Shown here: positions 47,265 to 56,040 of the stretch, piece after piece
Position numbering within the stretch: the stretch's first letter is position 1
Layout: each line of letters starts with the position of its first letter
NCBI RefSeq assembly: GCF_000802205.1
Contig: NZ_CP012850.1
Coordinates: 2,294,001 to 2,358,000 of the forward strand
Origin: Candidatus Nitrosocosmicus oleophilus
Lineage (GTDB): Archaea > Thermoproteota > Nitrososphaeria > Nitrososphaerales > Nitrososphaeraceae
Length of the DNA: 64,000 nucleotides
Reading direction: 5' to 3'
Translations under genes and position numbers: made by a program
The notes under the pieces: generated by a model
What the model saw: only the letters and a program-made list of their open reading frames with translations
The model's database searches: none
What the model was told of the DNA's origin: nothing

Positions 47265-47726
47265 TTTTCATTTTCCTACCTTGTCTAATATAAAACTAAA
47301 TATATCTAGTATTTACGCTATTTGGATTAAAAAAATTGATAAATGTAATCTTGTGTAAGATTGGGAAGATTGAGAACGAAACAAGCTAAAGATCGTTCAA
47401 TTATGGAAGAGGGTATATCTGAAATCACCAAAAAATCGTTTTTGGTATTTAAACAGAACTGGCCAACTAAGAATGTCTTGAAGCTCACACATTTCAACCT
47501 GGAGATTGTAATCATTATGAGCGCTCCGTTCTAAATGGACTAGTCAGAACGGCAAAATAAGGTGTAATTTTTGCTTATAGAAGCAAAGTTATACTCAAAA
47601 GATACCATATGTCGAGGATCATTAGACCTAGAATAGTATGTAAATCATACTTATTCAGATGTAGGACATCTGTTCTTAAGCAACACGTTTAATGCTTATA
47701 TTTACATTTGCTGTATAGTTATTGAT
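47265..47726. other. Intergenic gap with overlapping small frames
   Basis: 462 bases before the zinc-finger mini-gene. A plus-strand frame (47361-47534) and a 62-codon minus frame (47327-47515) occupy the same DNA; the plus frame reads more like protein and is listed as a weak candidate. Nothing else seen. Confidence 0.4.
47361..47534 (+). CDS. Possible small protein, 57 residues
   Basis: TTG start at 47361, or ATG at 47403 for 43 residues. The part after the ATG (MEEGISEITKKSFLVFKQNW) reads as an amphipathic helix and the rest is mixed. No homologue known to me. The opposing minus-strand frame is the alternative. Confidence 0.3.
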   Translation: MGRLRTKQAKDRSIMEEGISEITKKSFLVFKQNWPTKNVLKLTHFNLEIVIIMSAPF

Positions 47727-47873
47727 ATGGGGACATCAGCTGAACCAAGTAGCAAGCCGTCTACTGATAACACATGCCACCTATGCGGAATTACATTTAG
47801 AAACAAAGATGAAAAAGAAGAGCACATAAAGCTTGAGCATTCAGAACATAAACAGCCTAGTGGAGTTTCTTAA
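47727..47873 (+). CDS. C2H2 zinc-finger mini-protein
   Basis: 48 residues from ATG at 47727. It contains one classic C2H2 finger: C17-H-L-C20, 12 residues, H33-x4-H38 (CHLCGITFRNKDEKEEHIKL then EH). The N-terminus is a disordered S/P/T tail and the C-terminus is short. Single-finger proteins of this size are known in several archaeal groups and probably bind DNA or RNA or serve as protein adaptors. It has its own upstream AT-rich region with GTATAGTT near 47713. Too short for ordinary gene cut-offs. Confidence 0.8.
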   Translation: MGTSAEPSSKPSTDNTCHLCGITFRNKDEKEEHIKLEHSEHKQPSGVS

Positions 47874-48110
47874 ACTTCATTATATTTTGAATTTTGGAAT
47901 AATTTACTTTCTTCATTTTAAGAAGGATTTTAGTTTCATAGTATCTGAATGAAATGACTGGATTATGACTAAAACTATGGCATTGATATGGAATTATTAG
48001 ATCACCTCGAGGATTAGGTAGTTTAACTATAATTATTCTACGTAGTCAAATGATTTTTATATAATAATAAAAAAGTAACCTGTTTTATAGTTTATTGGCC
48101 TAAAACGAGC

Positions 48111-48284
48111 ATGAAAAAGGATAGACACAAAACCGAAATCGGTACAGTAGAAAGTGGATTAAAATCTTCACAACTAAGGCCACTTTTTAATAGACAGGAA
48201 TCAAATTCAGCCCAAGGTAAAAAGCGCGAACTACAAACAGCCGATAGAATATTACTATTAATGCAAGAAGAGGAAAAATACTAG
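48111..48284 (+). CDS. Small charged protein, 57 residues
   Basis: ATG at 48111, stop at 48284. The product is basic at the start (MKKDRHKTE), rich in Q, S, K and E, and ends in an amphipathic helix (LQTADRILLLMQEEEKY). A TATA-like ATATAATAATAA lies about 50 bases upstream. Its composition differs from the surrounding AT-rich gap, which favours coding, but no family is recognised. Confidence 0.45.
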   Translation: MKKDRHKTEIGTVESGLKSSQLRPLFNRQESNSAQGKKRELQTADRILLLMQEEEKY

Positions 48285-48602
48285 GCAAAATTTTTACTAG
48301 GTTTTTATATAATATTCCCTAACATTTGAAGGATAGAATGTCTTTGATTACGCTTGCAGCCTTCCTTTTTTATGAAATATAATTTTTTAAGCAGGATAAT
48401 GGTTGAATGATAATCAAATTTTTTGGGTAGTTTGTGCAGATAAATCCCATAATAATCTAACAAAGTATCATTTTTGAAGGAGCAAATACCAAAAAGAAAA
48501 GCAAATCTTGGCAGAACATTCTCGCGTATAAGTTATCAAGATTATTATTTTTTTCTACTGAATAAAAAAGGACAAATCTCAAGACTAGGACAAATAATTC
48601 AT
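48285..48602. other. Intergenic gap
   Basis: 318 bases of AT-rich DNA. A 60-codon plus-strand frame from 48474 gets its hydrophobic tail by running antisense to the acidic C-terminus of the next gene, so I do not accept it. Confidence 0.5.
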
Positions 48603-49775
48603 CTACTTGTCATCGTTGTTTTCTCTATTGTCATATTCCTCGTCCCTGTTATTTAGTATCAGTAGATTAATAATTAGTGGATTTAGTCGATGAGAAGTTG
48701 ATAATCTTTTATCTATTTCTTGATGGATCTGTCTTGCCGCATTCATCGAATAAGTTATTTGATAAACTATATGATTCAGATTTGCTATCGCATCTGAGCA
48801 GGTCTTTTCCAATTCCTGTTTTTGACGATCTAACATCTCGACTTCCTTTTTTAGATTGTTTAAAATGGCTAAGCTCTGTTCAATTGCCACATGAATATTT
48901 TTTAAGCTCCTTAATTTTTCTATATACCGTGTCCAGAATTCATTCTTACTGACGGTGTCATTTCTTATAGGACTGTTACCATCCATATTTAATGAAAGGT
49001 CATCGACAAAACCGGTATTTTTAAGAGACGTTACCAAATTATAAATATTAATAATATCCTCGTTTGTTACACCGCTATGATTAAGATGGACTATCTGAAG
49101 GTTCAAAATCCCCTGTAATTGCAAATACATTTTATATTCTGGAACTTCTTCTTGCAGTTTCTCTTTTTCTGTCTTGAGACTTTTTATTATACTTTCAAAT
49201 CCGAGTTTATTGTCGTATTGTTTTTCTACAATGTTGAGAAATTGAGGAAGTGCTTCATTATCAGGCAAACTGTTAGCTCTTGAGATTTCTACTAATCTGC
49301 TCAATAACCGTTTGAGTTCTTTAAGTCCAAGCCCTCTTTTCTGTAATTCCTCAAAAGTATTCGTGCTTTGTATATAATAGCTTCGTTTTTCTTCGAGAAA
49401 TTCAATTTCTTTCAATAGTTTATCCCTTGCGGGTCTGTTCATTTCGAGCATGCTCTGGATTATCTGTATCTCTTCCCTTACTGATTTGAGCTCTTTATAA
49501 TCATTGATTATATCGAGAACATTATAGTCATAACCATTAAAATCATTAATAGCCTTTGCAAAAGTACTAAATTCCTCTCTGATATCTAACCCATATTCGT
49601 CTCTCAATTCTCGAGTTAGGGACTTGTACCATGAATAATATTTCATGATACTTCGCTCTCTCTTTATTGCTTTATCTAAATCAGAGTCAATAGCATTCTT
49701 TAGCCCCTTTGCCCTTTCTATATCTCTCAAAAGTAAAGTATGGGCTTGTTGCAGACTTTGAAATTTCATCTTCAT
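48603..49775 (-). CDS. Coiled-coil protein, probably the 3' part of a frame-disrupted gene
   Basis: 390 residues, nearly all predicted coiled coil with long heptad-like stretches (for example EEIQIIQSMLEMNRPARDKL, EFLEEKRSYYIQ, LAILNNLKKEVEMLDRQKQE) and a very acidic, asparagine-rich C-terminus. It has no membrane segment. The ATG overlaps the stop of the upstream gene by four bases (ATGA). The same frame is open for another ~23 codons upstream (KKQILFVSKIDGYLEQ) before its ATG, which suggests it once continued from the upstream gene. Proteins with an N-terminal small domain and a long coiled coil in one chain are common in this group of archaea. Confidence 0.75.
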   Translation of the reverse strand: MKMKFQSLQQAHTLLLRDIERAKGLKNAIDSDLDKAIKRERSIMKYYSWYKSLTRELRDEYGLDIREEFSTFAKAINDFNGYDYNVLDIINDYKELKSVREEIQIIQSMLEMNRPARDKLLKEIEFLEEKRSYYIQSTNTFEELQKRGLGLKELKRLLSRLVEISRANSLPDNEALPQFLNIVEKQYDNKLGFESIIKSLKTEKEKLQEEVPEYKMYLQLQGILNLQIVHLNHSGVTNEDIINIYNLVTSLKNTGFVDDLSLNMDGNSPIRNDTVSKNEFWTRYIEKLRSLKNIHVAIEQSLAILNNLKKEVEMLDRQKQELEKTCSDAIANLNHIVYQITYSMNAARQIHQEIDKRLSTSHRLNPLIINLLILNNRDEEYDNRENNDDK

Positions 49776-50248
49776 TTGCTCAAGATAACCGTCAATTTTA
49801 GAAACAAAAAGTATTTGTTTTTTGTATTTTTTACGAAACTATTTTTAGGTAAATCAATCGCATCCTCATTAATTGGATCTCTAGCTCTGGCATCAATGGT
49901 ATTAGAAAGGAAGTCGGAAGAGCCAAATTCTAACAAGTCATTAATCCATCTTATTATTATAGAGGGATCGATACCGTGAATCTTGCATTGATTATACAGA
50001 CTACCTACAAACATATAAAAACTGTTTCTGCGAGTTGGGGGAGCCCTGCCACGACTTTTTCCAAGTTTTCCATCTGCGATCCCTCCAGTTTCATCGAGGT
50101 GTGAATATTTAATTGGAGTCTTATCATCTGGACTGAGGGAGACATCTATTTCCGATTCATCCGTAATTCCAAACTTGGATAAAATTTTGATAAATCTAAA
50201 ACCTTGAGCACATTGCTCAACGGTCAAGCCTGATTTGTTGACAAGCAC
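49772..50248 (-). CDS. Conserved small helical domain, probably the 5' part of the same disrupted gene
   Basis: 158 residues from GTG. The core SGLTVEQCAQGFRFIKILSK plus FGI, then SFYMFVGSLYNQCKIHGIDP and IIRWINDLLEF, forms a helical domain I associate with a multicopy archaeal family that normally runs on into a coiled coil. The last ~20 residues (KNTKNKYFLFLKLTVILSK) look out of frame: adding one base in either T6 run at 49818-49823 or 49827-49832 joins the frame of the downstream coiled-coil gene. Upstream codons also read as protein (DQIAVPNIDSLREFS) but have no start codon; an ATG at 50309 is in another frame. Confidence 0.6.
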   Translation of the reverse strand: MLVNKSGLTVEQCAQGFRFIKILSKFGITDESEIDVSLSPDDKTPIKYSHLDETGGIADGKLGKSRGRAPPTRRNSFYMFVGSLYNQCKIHGIDPSIIIRWINDLLEFGSSDFLSNTIDARARDPINEDAIDLPKNSFVKNTKNKYFLFLKLTVILSK

Positions 50249-50309
50249 CGAAAATTCTCTTAAAGAATCAATGTTTGGAACTGCGATTTGGTCCTTCCAA
50301 CTCTATCAT

Positions 50310-50979
50310 ATTAAACACGGTACCCTTTGAGATTTGATTCTCTACGGATATTGTTTCATATGAATTTCCATTAGTTAATCCTCTATTACCGATTTTCCTG
50401 CCCCTTTCAAATCTACCTTGCGAGCGCTAAACTCAAATTTATACTATTCAAAGATATGTTCATTTTGTTCATATTTTTGTTCAACTCGTTCAAAAAATAT
50501 GATTAGATGAAGAAATCTTATCTGAGGAGTATTATAGGTGGAAAATCACCTCCGTGAGATTAGTAGAGGCGAACGGGTAGGTCGTTTTTGGCTCCACTAT
50601 CTATTAATATGCTGTTAGATTCTCTAGGGACGATATAGAAGCGGCTTTCTAATGACATTTTTGTCTTTCAGGGTTTGCTTTTTGTATCTAAGTGGATCAT
50701 ACTCACTGTACCTGTCACCCTGTTGACGTAGACCAAATAAGACTAACCCGGTAATTCGATGATGTGGTTTAAATCAAAAAGATTAAAGCTGTTAAATATA
50801 GTCAGATAAAAATAATCTGAGATCAACGACTATGAGATGATTAAATTGACGAGAGCTGGGATAAAATCCTACTCTTTATCCTGTTTATTTTAGCTGAAAC
50901 ATATGGAAATTAATTATAGTAAGATTATTTCAGAATCTGATTAAACAATTCACTTATACAATACTAGGAACCTATACAC
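50310..50979. other. Gap with possible decayed coding sequence
   Basis: 670 bases. Between about 50500 and 50775 base composition is richer in GC and several short frames read like protein on the minus strand (a 50-codon frame 50624-50773 without start, and a 32-codon ATG frame 50560-50658). The plus strand has AGGTG-GAAAAT-CACCT, a small hairpin at about 50536-50551. This looks like remnants of a lost gene or a structured RNA. The rest is AT-rich and empty. Confidence 0.4.
50560..50658 (-). pseudogene. Possible coding remnant, 32 codons
   Basis: ATG at 50658 to TAA at 50560. The peptide (MSLESRFYIVPRESNSILID, then SGAKNDLPVRLY) has a natural composition, and an overlapping frame upstream (50624-50773, GLRQQGDRYSEYDPLRY and on) is also protein-like but lacks a start. 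Two protein-like frames in one place suggest a frame-shifted remnant. No family recognised. Confidence 0.25.
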
Positions 50980-51237
50980 ATGAATAAAAAAATTCAATTG
51001 TCAATCTTGTCAATCTTTATTGCAGCAGCTTTGGTAGGTTCAGCGGTCACATTTGGAGATAATATGGCATTTGCAACAAAGAAGAGTAGCAACGATTTAG
51101 CACAATTTTTAGGCCAATCATCAGAAACAGGCCAATTTTCAGAATGTGCAACAGACAACAATACACTCGCTTCATGTAACAATGTAGGCTTATCCATTAA
51201 CGCACAAGACGGTAACAACGCCGCAGGTCAACAATAA
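50980..51237 (+). CDS. Small secreted N/Q-rich protein, curlin-like family
   Basis: 85 residues. A signal peptide spans about 6-32 (LSILSIFIAAALVGSAVTFG, then DNMAFA as cut site), the same MAFA/DAFA ending as in the protein at 34389. The mature part is Q, S, N and G-rich (LAQFLGQSSETGQFSECATD) with C56 and C66, and ends SINAQDGNNAAGQQ. The N-x-A-x-x-Q pattern relates it to the repeats at 51631. Likely an exported filament or matrix component. ATG start about 40 bases after a TATA-like TTATACAATA. Confidence 0.75.
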   Translation: MNKKIQLSILSIFIAAALVGSAVTFGDNMAFATKKSSNDLAQFLGQSSETGQFSECATDNNTLASCNNVGLSINAQDGNNAAGQQ

Positions 51238-51630
51238 ACACTATTCAAAATAGTATTGCCACATCCTTTTTTTTAAACAAGATTTTTATATCGAATTAAA
51301 ATCCTCAAAAATAGAAATTCAAGCCCTGCATATGGAATTTTGAAAATTAAATTAATTAATGTTTATCTGGTAAATCATACTAACCGCCTATTGTAGTTGT
51401 CTATTGCAAACTCTCCAGCTTGACAAATAACTAGTGAAAAGTTACAATTTTTCCTTTTGATTACTCACTTTAGACTTTGGGGGCTAATTGGCTATTATTT
51501 TTTAGATATATAAAGAAATTCTAAAACAATACCATAACAAATTAATGAATATTTTAAACAGAAATTATTACTCTGAAAATCTTAACAAATTGTTATATCA
51601 TATTTTCATAATATAGAATTTAAGACTAAA
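51238..51630. other. Intergenic gap, AT-rich
   Basis: 393 bases between two secreted repeat-protein genes of the same family and strand. Contains poly-T tracts after 51237 that may end transcription and TATA-like TATATAAAG near 51510. No gene seen. Confidence 0.45.
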
Positions 51631-52149
51631 ATGTTAAGGTCAAACCATACAAAAAAAACTGCACTATTAGTTGTAGCAGTATTAGCGACAGTAATGATTA
51701 TGGGTCCATCAATATCAGGCATAAATAGCGTACTAGCAAAGCAAAAGTACAATGATTGGGAAGATTGTAGGGATGATCATAGTAAAAACTGGTGCAAGAA
51801 TTACTTTAGACACCACAATGATAACGATAATGGTAATGGTAACAGAGCATCACAAGCAATAGGTCAATCACAATCCTCCAGCCAGAATTCTCAATGTGTT
51901 TCTGGTGGTAGTACTAGCGGATCATGTAACAACTTTAATTTCCAAAACCAAAAGAACAGTGGAAACAATGCACTAGCACAAGATGGGAATGGAAAGGGTG
52001 GTAACAAAGCTAGTCAAGGAATAGGTCAATCACAGTCCTCCAGTCAAAATAGCCAAGTAGTATCAGGTGGAGACACAATAGGTTCTGGTAACAACTTTAA
52101 TTTCCAAAACCAAGTTAATACCGGCAATAATGCCTTAGCACAAAGATAA
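51631..52149 (+). CDS. Secreted curlin-like repeat protein
   Basis: 172 residues. Signal peptide about 9-36 (ALLVVAVLATVMIMGPSISG, ending VLAKQ). Residues 40-60 form a small cysteine-containing segment (DCRDDHSKNWCKNYF). Then come two 47-residue units, each of the form ASQxIGQSQSSSQNSQ, a GG turn, NNFNFQNQ, NxGNNALAQ. The first unit carries two cysteines (QCVSGG, GSCNN), replaced by V and G in the second. The unit resembles the S-x5-Q-x-G-x2-N-x-A-x3-Q pattern of bacterial curli subunits, though the spacing is not identical. Likely an extracellular beta-solenoid or amyloid-forming matrix protein. Confidence 0.8.
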   Translation: MLRSNHTKKTALLVVAVLATVMIMGPSISGINSVLAKQKYNDWEDCRDDHSKNWCKNYFRHHNDNDNGNGNRASQAIGQSQSSSQNSQCVSGGSTSGSCNNFNFQNQKNSGNNALAQDGNGKGGNKASQGIGQSQSSSQNSQVVSGGDTIGSGNNFNFQNQVNTGNNALAQR

Positions 52150-52689
52150 CCTATCTTATTTTCTTTTTTACAAATACTGTTTGTATCTCGATAACAAAAT
52201 ATAATGTTTCGGCTAATTGCATTAATACACCAAATCAACTAATTAAAAATATTATGGGATAAATCTTACCAAATTTGATAATGAGGTAAGAAGTTCTAAA
52301 TCAATTTACTATGTAAAAAAAATGAAACTTCATTCTTTTGTTTAAAAATCTTATACATCAAATTTTGAATCGATCTAAATTTGTAATTCAGTAAGGGTAT
52401 TTGATTCTTTTCAAGTTAAATGATTTTGCAATAAAATTACTAAATTTTGCTAGCCAAAAGATTTATAAAAATATGAAATTGAGATTTAATGAATTTGATT
52501 TCTTCCCAAGTCGCTTTCTTCTTCGCAAATCACATGTATTCAAATCAGATCACAGCAGCCGATAGGATAATTTTATATCTGCCAATTACTTGGAGGTTCT
52601 ATTTACTTTTTTGTTCACAAAAGGGATCAAGTTATCGAATAAACTAAGGCGGCTTAAAAAAATTCTTTGCTAGGCCATATGCGAGAATT

Positions 52690-52803
52690 ATGAATACCGG
52701 TTTGCAAGGTTTGAAAATTACTCTTGATAAACAAGTTCAAACTAATTTAGTTTTAGAGCGGTTTCAAGACATGATCGAGCAAGTGTATGAACAGTTTGCA
52801 TAA
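52690..52803 (+). CDS. Possible small protein, 37 residues
   Basis: ATG at 52690, stop at 52803. Sequence is polar and helix-prone (ITLDKQVQTNLVLERFQDMI then EQVYEQFA), resembling the start of ribbon-helix-helix-like proteins. Reading in frame upstream is also open but has no ATG. Composition stands out from the surrounding DNA. Confidence 0.35.
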   Translation: MNTGLQGLKITLDKQVQTNLVLERFQDMIEQVYEQFA

Positions 52804-53339
52804 ATGGTTCTCGTATTAAGGTTTCAAATACAATGGATATAGCAAAGCAAGTCCAATGAAATTAACCTCACTGTTTGTTTGTAACGAATAAGAACCCCTA
52901 TCTTTTGATAATTCATCGTTAATTGTGGGCGAAAATCATTAATTGTATTATTGGTCTTATTTTGTATATTCTTATCATCTTAGGTAAGAAAAGAGGCATA
53001 CATATTATTTCAATTCACCCCAAGTCAGTTTTATAAATATAAACAATAATTTTGAAATCCTCGAAATAGTTAATATTAGTATTAGATATGCAATACCATC
53101 ATCTGATGTTTCTTGGGAATAACTAATTAAATATATTAGGGCTGTATAGAAATATTTTTGCAATTCAATCTATTCATTTGCAATATCCGAACTCAAGCTA
53201 ATGAATTTTGATTCTCAGTTAACGCAATAAAATAATTAGTCATATTTTAGAGCCGAAACTTTCCTTTCTATCATTTATTTATCATTATAGTGTTTTTTTA
53301 TATTGATTTAAATATATAACCTTATATGGATAAAATAAC

Positions 53340-53432
53340 ATGATACCTAAAACGACTGCTACGTTCAGTTTTAGCACTTTTGTAATAATATCATATTTAT
53401 TCACCGTCGTCGCCCATACCTCTACATATTGA
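53340..53432 (+). CDS. Possible truncated signal-peptide ORF, 30 residues
   Basis: ATG at 53340 follows TTAAATATATAACC by about 25 bases, a good leaderless arrangement. The product is a typical signal peptide (TFVIISYLFTVVAHTS) and ends right after it. It may be the start of a secreted-protein gene whose body has been lost, or a bona fide small membrane peptide. Confidence 0.3.
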   Translation: MIPKTTATFSFSTFVIISYLFTVVAHTSTY

Positions 53433-53494
53433 TTTCAGCGAATTAATTTGTGTTCATCGATCGGCCAAAGTAAAAGTCGATCATTATTAAATGC

Positions 53495-53620
53495 TTAATT
53501 AAAACTAATTAGGTCCTCCACTACACAAGAGAACTCATGCTTTCCTGTTGAACCAGATTCAGTCACAATGATTGGTACAGAGGGTCCATCCACTGCAGCT
53601 CCCGATTCAAACTCAACGTC
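53495..53620 (-). pseudogene. Possible C-terminal remnant of a surface protein
   Basis: A minus-strand frame without start reads DVEFESGAAVDGPSVPIIVT, then ESGSTGKHEF and a stop. The alternating pattern with VxxTESGxTGxF resembles Ig-like or S-layer repeats of exported archaeal proteins. A second protein-like frame continues upstream to about 53735 in another phase. I infer a decayed gene end; support is sequence feel only. Confidence 0.25.
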
Positions 53621-53894
53621 TTAAAGTTTTTGATCGTAAAATGGCGGTTGTCTTTGATTATATTCCAGGTATTTGATGATCTGTAATTCCCTACAAATCC
53701 TAATATAACATTTCAATCTTGGTAATACTTGATCCATTTTATAATTTCTCATAAATCTGTTCCCATTAAAAGAAAGATCTATCACACTTCTGCTCAAAAA
53801 GGATATTTAAATATTCATATTAACAATAGTCAAATTAATTCAAAACATAAGCCTGCTCAAAAAATGCGATTCATTCGTTTATTTATTTAGTAAT

Positions 53895-54917
53895 CTATGC
53901 ACTAATGAGCGATGAAGATGAGTATGCTCTCACAAAACTTTCTAACCCATCTTGGAGATTTATTTTTGGATTATACGCTAATAAGTTTCGCGCCCTTGAT
54001 ATATCTGAAAGACTTTGTAGAATATCTCCAGCACGAGCATCAGTGAACGTAGGATTAATTTCATCCTTACCGACGGTGTTCCTTGCAATTTGAACTAGAT
54101 CTAGAATTGATGTAGGGATTCCGGTTCCAACATTAAAAATTTCACCCACAGCGTTGTTAGATTCCATTGATAGCATATTGGCATAAACCACGTCTTGGAT
54201 ATTAACAAAATCCCTTGTCTGGGATCCATCTCCGTAAATAATAGGGGATTGATTGTTTATCAACCTGTCGATAAAAATTGTTATTACTCCACTATACTCA
54301 TTATTGCTTTGTCTAGGACCATATACATTGAAATAACGTAAGGAAACGCATTTTAAACCATAAGTTTTCCAATAACTATGAAGGTAGTTTTCGACAGATA
54401 ACTTTGAAGCGCCATAAGGAGAAGTCGGTTTGCACGCTAAATCCTCATTTAATACGTCATTAGACAAATCGCCATAGACTGCCGAGGATGAAGCAAAAAT
54501 AATCTTTTTTACACCAGAATTCAGACAGAAATCGATTACCTTCATTGTGGATCGTACGTTTGAATAAAATACTTTTTCAGGATTTCGAACTGATTCCGTG
54601 ACACTCGCTATTGCAGCTTCATGAAATACAACATCTATTTCCTCAATATCTTTCATAATGTTATGAATTTGGGAAATATCTCCAGGCAGAACATGCAATC
54701 TTGGGTTTAATAGATTATTTTTCAAATTATATAATTTGCCGCTAGAAAAATCATCAATGACAAAAGTTTCAAAACCTCTTTTTAGTAATTCATCTACAAT
54801 GTGGCTTCCGATGAATCCGGCGCCCCCAGTTACAAGAACTCGTTGAACAGATCTCAAAGCTATAATTAGCCAATTCGAATTATAAAAACGTTCCTTAATA
54901 GAGTAAAAACTGTTCAA
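53895..54917 (-). CDS. NAD-dependent sugar-nucleotide epimerase/dehydratase (GalE/WbpP-like)
   Basis: Extended short-chain dehydrogenase acting on UDP-sugars. Cofactor loop TGGAGFIGSH at about 31-40, then DDFSSGK, the catalytic SSAVYGD and YGASK pair, and RYFNVYGPRQ. UDP-glucose 4-epimerase or UDP-GlcNAc 4-epimerase/dehydratase are the likely activities. The first 20 residues (MNSFYSIKERFYNSNWLIIA) precede the usual N-terminus; a TTG at codon 21 (54857) gives a standard start. It opens the surface-glycan region with glycosyltransferases a few kb away. Confidence 0.92.
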   Translation of the reverse strand: MNSFYSIKERFYNSNWLIIALRSVQRVLVTGGAGFIGSHIVDELLKRGFETFVIDDFSSGKLYNLKNNLLNPRLHVLPGDISQIHNIMKDIEEIDVVFHEAAIASVTESVRNPEKVFYSNVRSTMKVIDFCLNSGVKKIIFASSSAVYGDLSNDVLNEDLACKPTSPYGASKLSVENYLHSYWKTYGLKCVSLRYFNVYGPRQSNNEYSGVITIFIDRLINNQSPIIYGDGSQTRDFVNIQDVVYANMLSMESNNAVGEIFNVGTGIPTSILDLVQIARNTVGKDEINPTFTDARAGDILQSLSDISRARNLLAYNPKINLQDGLESFVRAYSSSSLISA

Positions 54918-55161
54918 ATGTTTTGTTGTTTTTTCATTTTTGTTTTATGATTCAACATAATTTTATTGATAATGATAATAACTTATAATTCAAGAAAAAT
55001 TGATTAAATCTTTTTTGTAACAGACTAGTAAAACTATCCCTAGGTATTTGATTTTTATTCTTGTATTAAAGTACGTTTCTGATATTTGAATTTGAGCAAA
55101 AAAACAGATTCTGGGGTCGTCTATCACAAAGATAATACGCAGTTTTTAGACGTAAAAGAGA

Positions 55162-55971
55162 TCATGGCACCCATGTAAATTTCTCTGATTGTCTATAAAA
55201 TTCAAATGCATTAAGGAAAGTAACTTTTTCGATATCCGTGGGAGAACAGCCATTTTTTCGCATTTCTTTCGCGGTCAAAGGCACACTCAATGGGTCAGAC
55301 ACACCCCAGTCTGCTGCACTATTAACCATTATTTTGTCACTTCCATACTCTTTTACAATATTAATCACGCGATCAGGTGAAAGCTTCGTAACTGGATAGA
55401 CTGAGAGTCCGGCCCAGGCACCCAGATCTAACGTCTTTTTTATTGTCTCCTCAGTATTATGATCAATAAGGATCTTATTGTAATCATAGTTACCGTTCTC
55501 AAAGATCTTTTCCATCCTTCTCATCCCCTCCGTTTTATTTTGATGTGGTAAGTGAATCATTGCCAATAAATTATCCTTTTGACAAATTTCCAATTGCTTA
55601 ACAAAAATCTCCTCCTCAAGAACATTAATTAAGTTATAACCAATTTCACCAAGTGCAACAACCCGTTCTCTTTTTAAGAATTTATTATCTATCATTGCAT
55701 TTAATGCGTCAATAGCTAAAGGTCTCTCTACTGATTCTTTAGGGTTGACAGAAATGCATGTAAAATGCTCTATGCCATGCTCTTTAGCTCTTTTTGTTTC
55801 AAAAGAAATCATGTGCTCCCAATAATCAATAAATGTGCCCACGTGAGTACGCGGGGCCCCTAGCCAAAATGAAGGCTGTACTATGACTTCGATACCGGCG
55901 ATTGACATCCTCTCGTAATCATCTGTCGTCCTTGAATACATATGAATATGTGGATCGAAAAATCGGGTCAT
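55162..55971 (-). CDS. TatD-family metal-dependent hydrolase, EboB-like
   Basis: 269-residue amidohydrolase-type TIM barrel. The N-terminal H8-x-H10 (FFDPHIHMYSRT), GEIGYN, MIHLPHQNKT, LIDHNTEE and NSAADWGVSD supply the expected metal ligands. It differs from nuclease TatD by the long MSIAGIEVIVQPSFWLGAPR block, which is like the EboB proteins of the bacterial ebo cluster as I remember them. It is divergent from a zinc alcohol dehydrogenase, with 69 bases between the starts. The deoxyribonuclease role of TatD should not be assumed. Confidence 0.85.
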   Translation of the reverse strand: MTRFFDPHIHMYSRTTDDYERMSIAGIEVIVQPSFWLGAPRTHVGTFIDYWEHMISFETKRAKEHGIEHFTCISVNPKESVERPLAIDALNAMIDNKFLKRERVVALGEIGYNLINVLEEEIFVKQLEICQKDNLLAMIHLPHQNKTEGMRRMEKIFENGNYDYNKILIDHNTEETIKKTLDLGAWAGLSVYPVTKLSPDRVINIVKEYGSDKIMVNSAADWGVSDPLSVPLTAKEMRKNGCSPTDIEKVTFLNAFEFYRQSEKFTWVP

Positions 55972-56040
55972 AATTCATCTATTTACAAATTAAATATATA
56001 TACACTAACGACTGAAATATCTTTAAAAATTGAGACTTTG

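Larger units (their letters stand above)
52150..53894. other. Long gene-poor AT-rich region
   Basis: 1.7 kb with no confident gene. Weak coding signals: a 37-residue ATG frame (52690-52803), a 30-residue signal-peptide-like frame behind a TATA box (53340-53432), and a minus-strand protein-like remnant (53495-53620). No tRNA, transposase or long repeat was seen. Base composition is among the most AT-rich of the window. It separates the secreted repeat proteins from the glycan region and may be an insertion/deletion site. Confidence 0.5.

Noticed and set aside
48474-48656. 60-codon ORF with a hydrophobic tail
   Set aside because: The tail is antisense to the acidic C-terminus of the coiled-coil gene; this strand complement always yields V/I/F codons.
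55092-55178. 28-codon TTG frame reading into the TatD-like gene end
   Set aside because: Short, partly antisense to coding DNA, no ribosome site or conserved pattern.
55942-56040. N-terminal extension of the alcohol dehydrogenase
   Set aside because: It would overlap the divergent TatD-like gene by 30 bases and the family starts at the ATG at 56041.
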